Assembly (NCBI GenBank): GCA_903813345.2
Contig: CAIIXF020000009.1
Coordinates: 29,484,740-29,548,739, forward strand
DNA from: Owenia fusiformis
Lineage: Eukaryota > Annelida > Polychaeta > Sabellida > Oweniidae
Direction: 5' to 3'
Length of the DNA: 64,000 bases
This document shows positions 57,630-64,000 of the stretch, one piece after another (position 1 is the stretch's first letter; every line of letters begins with the position of its first letter). The notes under the pieces are model-generated. The model ran no database searches, had not been told where the DNA came from, and saw nothing but the letters and a program-made list of their open reading frames with translations. Made by a program: the position numbers and the translations under genes.

Positions 57630-58649
57630 CACACCCGGTGATCGTGAAATTGGGACGGAGGGGGGGAGCAGGCAATTTCCGCTAGAAAATTCAACAAATC
57701 TGGTAAAATTATTTTTTCAAGACAGCGTTTACGATTGAATTGCAAATTGAATAAGCGCACGGTATGATAAAATATGTTAGGTGTTCTAGGATTATTTTTC
57801 AACCGATACTCTTTTAAGATATAAGATCTATTAAAAAAGGCGCAACGCAACCAACGTGCAAAAGTCAAAGTTTTTGCTATAAATCAAGCAACAATGGACT
57901 ACACGACCTGTAATAAATACTTGTAAGTGATGTTATCATAACTAAATTAATGTCATTGCTGAATTTATAAAATAAGTTTCAATACGTAAAATAAAAAATA
58001 ATCGAAAATAATTAAAATGGGACGGAGGGGGGGAGGGGACGGAGGGGGGGAGTAATAATTCTATAAAGTGAAACAACTTCACACGAATTCTTGTATTTGA
58101 AAAATGAACTCATTAACTTAGTAAGAAACTGGATGATATACCCCTGGAGACTGAAAAATGGGGACATTTGGAGTAAAAGGACTTAAAGTCGCGAAACATC
58201 TCTAATCATGTCTTATATACATATTGCTCCCCCCCTCCGTCCCCTCCCCCCCTCCGTCCCAAATTCATTATTTTCGATTATTTTTTATTTCACATATGGA
58301 AACTTATTTTATAAATTCAGCAATGACATTAATTTAGTTATGATAACATCACTTACAAGTATTTATTACAGGTCGTCCAGACCATTGTTGCTTGATTTAT
58401 AGCAAAAACGTTGATTTGTGCCTGTTGATGGCCTTGCGCCTTTTTTAATAGATCTCATACCTTAGATGCGTATCGTTTCAGAAAAAATCCCAGAAAACCT
58501 AACATATTCTACCATACCGTGTGCCTATCCATTTAGCAATTCAATAGTAAACTTTTTCTTGAAAAAATAAATCTTCCAGATTTGTTGAATTTCCTAGCAG
58601 AAATTGCCTGCTCCCCCCCTCCGTCCCATATTCACGATCACCGGGTGTG
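57630..58649. mobile_element. 1.02-kb palindromic element with ~410-bp arms
   Basis: Left arm 57630-58049 and right arm 58229-58649 are inverted copies. The termini are CACACCCGGTGATCGTGAA and its complement, flanked by TTTAT on both sides (57625-57629, 58650-58654), a possible 5-bp target duplication. Each arm has GGGACGGAGGGGGGG near its outer end and a doubled copy at its inner end. The spacer is about 180 bp. A diverged partial relative lies at 2470-2740. No ORF is credible. Confidence 0.85.
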
Positions 58650-58654
58650 TTTAT

Positions 58655-59426
58655 TGTCTTATTCATTTTTCCCATTCTGAATGATAAATCAACATGAGCC
58701 AAAAATAAAACTCATTAACTTGGCCTTGGTCCACCTCAGTATTATTATTATTATTATTACAGTATTAGTTTAACTTGAGATTTTTTCTAGTCTGCGCTTG
58801 CATGTGTAAAAATTGTACTTTTTCAAAGTTCACGTTCAGTAACACAAAAGACATAAATCATTAGTTCAATATTATGTACAGTATATAAAATGTTTATTTA
58901 CTTTGAGTTACAAATAGATCACTGTTTTTTACATTAAAATCAGATAATTAAAATCTATGTATGACATCTACTAAAATGTACCACACGGGTCTATTCTGGT
59001 AGAAGCATGAGGTGAAGAGATGTGTGCTTACTTACAATATACTATCTTCTCTTACACATAAATGAATGAATGGCTCAACGGCAAACTATAACTAATGTTA
59101 ATAATGAAGAAGAAATAATCTACAATGTCTGATGAAAGATGAAAAACACAACAAATATATTGATTGAAAATTCCATGAGTTGAGTATCAATAAAATAATT
59201 CAATGTCTCATATGTGTGCGTCCTTCGAGACTTGGGGTCACAATCATGATAGCAATTTGGTCACTCCTAATTGACTTGTTTGGCCAGGAATGATTGGTGT
59301 GTATGATGAGGAAAACATGAGGTGTAACGAGATCATTATGGCCAAACAGATGTCGCTCATTCACAGTCTCGGATAAATGCACATGTACAAAGCCATTGGC
59401 TCGACTGTCTATGGATGTTATATTGT
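58655..59426. other. Intergenic region and H2A.Z 3' UTR
   Basis: AT-rich, with an (ATT)n microsatellite at about 58741-58760. H2A.Z is transcribed leftward into this region; no polyadenylation site could be assigned with confidence. Confidence 0.4.
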
Positions 59427-62400
59427 CTATGCTGCCTTGGAGCCCTTTTTGCCGATAAGTGACTTATGAATATGTGGGATTACACCTGGAAATAGAAAAG
59501 TTTACAATGAATGCATTGAGAATCACGCAGCAAAAAATTGATTGCGAGACAATAATAAAGATAACAAAACTTGCCCTTTGTGTAATTTATAATCGAAACC
59601 TATTTCAATTTTATTCTAATTTGGCCCATACAAAATGCTAATTTTTGGCAAATATCTTTAAGAGAAAAACAAGGTTTAGTGGTGATTCCAAGCACAACAT
59701 TATATAGATGTCCGTCTCAATTCTGTTTTAATAGTCTACCAGTTCAGGTCCACTTCTGGCCCGGACACATTAAATATGAAGCAAACAAGTTATCATGGTC
59801 AAGACCAATCATCATGTGACTTACTTGTATGGGCTTTTTTATTTATTTGTTGATTACGATGCAAATATATTTAATGTGAATTACTTACCACCACCAGCTA
59901 TAGTAGCTTTGATTAAGGAGTCCAATTCTTCATCACCACGGATGGCCAACTGTAAATGACGGGGAGTGATTCTCTTTACCTTCAGATCTTTACTGGCATT
60001 GCCTGCCAACTCAAGCACCTGCAACACAAACAACAGTAATAGGTTGATAAGGGGAAAACAGACGTATGATAGCTGCATTATAAGGCAATAAGGTAAAGGT
60101 ACCAATGACCTGATGACACGCTTTATGTAAGCTACAGTACTAATCAAAGAAAAGATTCTGCCAATGAATGTACTAGGTTTTCTTATAAGGACCCTTTGTG
60201 TTCAATAGAAGTCGGGCTTGATCACAGGTATGTTTTCCTTCAAAAAATGCTTGTCGCATTATTTCAAACTCCAAAAGTTGTACCTTTGAAGTAAGCTAGT
60301 CAATTTTTCTTGTGGATAGAATCTAAAACTCAATCAAGTACTATGGACAACTCACTAAGAACTAAATAACTATTCATAAAACCTTGCATGTCTGAACCCT
60401 GAATATTCTTGTTGATCTGAAATTTCGTAATTTGTATTTTAAAGTTCTTATATGAAATACAAATAGGCCACTTCTTTAAAAAGAAAATTTGAGTTTACAT
60501 TCAACAGTACAATAATGTTAGTTTACACTACACATTCATCAATTAACTTTCAAAAGCTTAAAATCAATTACAATGCTACTGAACAAACATTTGGCTCAAT
60601 TGATGATTTGCGATCACCGAATGGATTCTGTCTTTTAGTGACGTCACAATTAGGTCACACAGCTTTAGATGCTTGATTTTGAGAGATTATCTTCTATATT
60701 TCGTGCTTTTTTGATTTATTTTTCACGAAAGCTTTCTATTTGACTAGATCAACATTCATGCTAAGCACATACCAAGTCTAAGGTCTTACTGACATGATTT
60801 AGATAGCGGTTTAGCCAAAAACGGGGGGCGCTTATAGGCATCGATGTTTAGTATGAATTTCACCCAAACTTCGCATATATATAGACATACTCATGATCTA
60901 GTCAAATAGGCATACCTGGTAAATATCCGACCCATGGTTTTTATATAAGAAACGACAATATTTTTAGCTCAAAACTGCCACGTGTCCGCCATTTCGTGAT
61001 TCCATCATGTCTAATATCATTTCTATATGACGTCATACCAATAAGACGAAATACGTGACAACAGTATCCATAAACAAAATTCCTGAATTCTGATCGCAAA
61101 AGGTCAATTAAATCAAAAGGACTTTGAACATGGAATAAATAACTCAAGCCATGATATAACATTTGCCAATATGAGATAAATCTATGAAAATCATGCTTAA
61201 TATTTACATAGGGCAATCATTATCTAATTTTCAAATTGAACTAGCTGCATACATTAATAAATAAAAATAAAAAACAACATAAGGGTTGCTTTCAGGCAGC
61301 AAAAATGCAAATACCAAGAACAGGTTTATTAACATGGCCAACATAATAATATTAGGCTAACAAATAACTGTGATAATCTGGATTCAAAAGTTTAAACAGT
61401 CAGTTTCACTTGTTGTTACTTTCAAATCTAGATTGCCAAATAATCTTATTTCAAGAAATCAGAACAATACAAACTTTTAATATAAGTAGCTTATTAATCT
61501 GATTCTGATTGCAAAACATATTGCCAACTCATGCAACCAATTCAAACAGTAGATTTCTAAATCACCAATTACTGTTAATTAATAGTAACAATATTAGGCT
61601 ATTAACAACAGTGTTTGGTTTACATTTGCTTAACTTTGTAGGTAGGTAGCACAACAACAAAAACTCCCTCAACGTGACACTATTTAGAAAACTTAATTTG
61701 TATTCAAGTCTTCAATTTCCCCTCTGTACTCTGTATCAAAACCCTGGCAAAACCAGCCGAGGTCCATATTATAATGTTATTTTGCCAATTCTTGTTAAAA
61801 ATCAACTTTAAATACTCAATATTAGATAATCATTTGGGAACTAAGTACATGGGCCCCCAATAGCATACTTTTCATAACCTAAACCAAAATTACTGCTTGT
61901 TTTTTATGAAATCCGAAGAATTGCATAAGACAAAGAGCCAAGTCCTTCTTGACATCTTGCATCAGAATTTCAAATTGAGCTGATAAAATAATTATAAAAG
62001 ATTCCATGGTCACTATTATTTCATGTTTTACTACAGCAACTAGGCTTACGTCCACCCTTATGTCATGTCATCAGAGTGATTTCCATCCACAAAAGGTCAA
62101 AGTCAGTTCAAATTTTTCCCTCCATTTTTTGAACTTGTATGTTTACAAACAATGAATAATTTAGTACTCACTTCAGCGGTGAGGTATTCAAGGATGGCTG
62201 CACTGTATACTGCTGCTGTAGCTCCTACTCGCCCATGGCTTGTAGTTCTGTTCTTTAGATGTCTGTGGATACGACCAACAGGGAACTGAAAACAAAACAA
62301 ATTGTCGAATGTAATGTTTACATTTTGGCGCCGTTCTACAACTTCCTGTTCTAACTTTTTGATGTTTTCGGACACATTTTGAAACGCAATCTTTACTCAT

Positions 62401-62681
62401 TCAGTTGGTCTATAAAATAGTATCTATAATAGTGCGAAATGTGCATATTTTACCTGTAGACCAGCCCTAGCTGAACGTGAAACGGCCTTTGCCTTCGCCT
62501 TTCCAGAATCTTTTCCAGCTTTACCTCCAGCCTACAAAAATGTCAATAAAATTTGTACCAAATGAGCTGCCTCCATAAAAAACTGTTCAGCGTATAGCTA
62601 AAACATTTCTCTACAACATATCGTAGTTTTAAATAATGGATGTTATATATAAAAGGTAGATTTTTCACGATTTCTTACCAT
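59427..62681 (-). CDS. H2AZ: Histone variant H2A.Z
   Basis: Five coding exons on the minus strand: 62679-62681 (the ATG alone), 62454-62531, 62172-62285, 59889-60018 and 59427-59485. All use GT-AG and keep phase, giving 127 residues. The N-tail is [20 protein letters not shown]. The histone fold includes [20 protein letters not shown] and [20 protein letters not shown]. The diagnostic H2A.Z features are [37 protein letters not shown] and the extended acidic patch. The C-terminus is SKAA. By family knowledge it replaces H2A in nucleosomes flanking transcription start sites, loaded by SWR1/SRCAP-type remodellers. Introns and polyadenylation-type expression distinguish it from replication-dependent histone genes. 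No defects. Confidence 0.97.
60019..62171. other. H2A.Z intron 3; no exon, candidate CRE sites
   Basis: 2.15-kb intron. It contains GTGACGTCAC at about 60638 and ATGACGTCAT at about 61027, both CREB/ATF-type palindromes, and an inverted repeat TATTTGACTAGATCA (60728) / TGATCTAGTCAAATA (60894). No gene is seen. Confidence 0.4.
62324..62332. promoter_or_regulatory. E2F-type site in H2A.Z intron 2
   Basis: TTTGGCGCC, identical to the site upstream of the gene (62728-62736 as complement). It lies in the 168-bp intron 62286-62453. Site seen; function inferred. Confidence 0.4.
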
Positions 62682-62860
62682 CTTTTCGCTTTGTGTTTTC
62701 TTCCAAAATAAACGGACGCTAACGCTAGGCGCCAAATTTAGGTCACCAATATATCGGTCATGTGACGATAAGTGGCCAATTAAAATGCAGTAGTTTTTAA
62801 AATTGGCCAATGAAAATCTCGCAACGGAAAACTCCGATCATTGACGAGCTTGTTTTACAC
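62682..62860 (-). promoter_or_regulatory. H2A.Z promoter: E2F site and CCAAT boxes
   Basis: Upstream of the ATG on the minus strand is TTTGGCGCC (complement of 62728-62736), followed by CCAAT words at 62746, 62776 and 62805 in the plus-strand sense, two of them within GGCCAAT. Clustered inverted CCAAT boxes with an E2F site are typical of proliferation-linked histone-variant promoters. CATGTGACGATAAG at 62759 is an additional E-box-like word. Confidence 0.6.
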
Positions 62861-63714
62861 CCTGCTAAAAGATGGCAGTTTGAACAGTTACCAAAACTGA
62901 GGTTGCAAAGTAAAAATTGAACGATTTACAATGTTTATTTTCTTATTTCATTGATTAATATGGCTGAAATATCCTAGGGGGCAATTCATATATTTATGCG
63001 GATAATAAAAGAATTCTTTAATGTGATCCATATCGCATAATTTCATTTTATGATTTACAAATATTTTCCATAATATACCAACTCCAAGTCCAGTCTAAAA
63101 TGGCGAAGCATCATCCGGATTTGATTTTTTGTCGCAAACAAGCCGGTGTTGGTCAGTATATCTGTTATCCCCTTCTAATATAAGCATATTTTCTTTTCAA
63201 GAAATCTTATTTTAATACGTTGGCCAGTTTTTAGTGCCATATCTCTTTCAGTTTTACTACAATTTTGAACTTTGTACTTTTTTAATTTTGTTTGAAATTT
63301 CTTTGAATCAATTCAACATCGACGACCACGATTCATGGATTTCATGTTTTTCTGGAACTATGAACAAAATCAAAATAGTTGAAACGAAAGCACAATTATG
63401 TCAATAATCTGCAAAAGGCTAATAAGCCCATATAAAGCAGATATATAATTTAACAGATATAGAATTTTAATAGAATATAATTTAAAATCTTAACATTTAA
63501 AAATAGATCTATGGTTTACAACTCATTTTAAAATTGAAAGGAACCTTCCTGGTTGGCCCCTGTACCCCCTAGGAAGTCCCTTTATGTTGAAATACCCTGG
63601 GGAGACTGTCAGGCTACCGTTGACATCACCCCTCTTTACCAGTAGTGCAGGCTTGTTGCTGTGCACTGGGACCCTTTACATTAAAACATAGATCTATATT
63701 AAAAACACACCTAT
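62861..63714. other. Intergenic region; LINE 3' UTR at right
   Basis: 62861-63500 has no recognisable feature. About 63540-63714 is probably the 3' UTR of the LINE fragment that follows on the minus strand (CCTACCGTTGACATCACCCC, TAGTGCAGGCTTGTTGCTG). Confidence 0.4.
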
Positions 63715-64000
63715 TTAATTGCAGTTATTGACATAGGCATAGTATGATGATTTAAAACTACTTAGACTGTCACAGTCTAAGATGTCACCAGGTAGAGTGT
63801 TCCATTTAGCTATTGTCCTAGGGAAATAGCTAAATTTGTATGCATCCGTTCTAGTTGATGGTTGTATGAACTTAGAAGGATGATACAACCTAGTGTTGGT
63901 AATGATCTGTTGGCGGAAGTATGGAGGCACGTCGATGGCTGCTAGGTTCTGCTTTCCTTTGTAGAAAAGGAAAACTCTAGCAGCCTCTCGACGCTCCTTC
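63715..64000 (-). CDS. C-terminus of a LINE ORF2 (partial, runs off the window)
   Basis: The minus-strand frame reads KERREAARVFLFYKGKQNLA, then VPPYFRQQIITNTRLYHPSK, FIQPSTRTDAYKFSYFPRTI and AKWNTLPGDI to TAA at 63715. This is the conserved tail found after the reverse transcriptase in many jockey/CR1-group ORF2 proteins. It is a different family from the LINE at 7411-13863, whose C-terminus is a Cys/His cluster. Intact as far as visible. Confidence 0.8.
   Translation of the reverse strand, partial: KERREAARVFLFYKGKQNLAAIDVPPYFRQQIITNTRLYHPSKFIQPSTRTDAYKFSYFPRTIAKWNTLPGDILDCDSLSSFKSSYYAYVNNCN

Overview
This is a eukaryotic, AT-rich, intron-rich window of an animal genome. Orthologs of metazoan genes are split into short exons with GT-AG introns. 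A full-length non-LTR retrotransposon with a jockey/CR1-type layout and a dense load of small inverted-repeat DNA transposons suggest a marine invertebrate (lophotrochozoan or basal deuterostome). The species cannot be fixed from the sequence alone.

Layout. 1-6.7 kb: two blocks of a ~150-bp tandem repeat (about 30 units) separated by 1.7 kb of unique sequence; the second block is broken by a 414-bp MITE. 7.41-13.86 kb: a complete LINE with two intact ORFs, an 8-bp target-site duplication and a 2A-like D-I-E-V-N-P-G-P motif in ORF2. 15.5-22.8 kb (minus): RBM22, a spliceosomal RNA-binding protein in nine coding exons, with a Tc1/mariner relic in intron 3. 23.5-27.6 kb (plus): a C2orf81-like gene in seven coding exons, head-to-head with RBM22. 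32.4-55.7 kb (minus): a LIM-RA-SARAH protein of the RASSF family in nine coding exons. Its introns are packed with palindromic elements, and an EF-hand (sarcoplasmic calcium-binding-like) gene lies on the opposite strand inside its last intron. 59.4-62.7 kb (minus): histone H2A.Z in five coding exons with E2F and CCAAT sites upstream. 63.7-64.0 kb (minus): the 3' end of a second, unrelated LINE.

The protein genes are ordinary conserved ones (splicing, chromatin, Hippo/Ras signalling, calcium binding) and do not form a pathway. What is unusual is the repeat landscape: a 4.43-kb foldback element with about nine copies of one 14-bp motif, nested palindromes, a repeat pair in which one neighbour is in opposite orientation, MITEs inside MITEs, and a tandem array whose units each carry a splice-site-flanked, mostly frame-preserving, hairpin-forming segment. 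All exon boundaries were read by eye from splice sites, reading-frame continuity and family resemblance. No alignment or transcript data were available.
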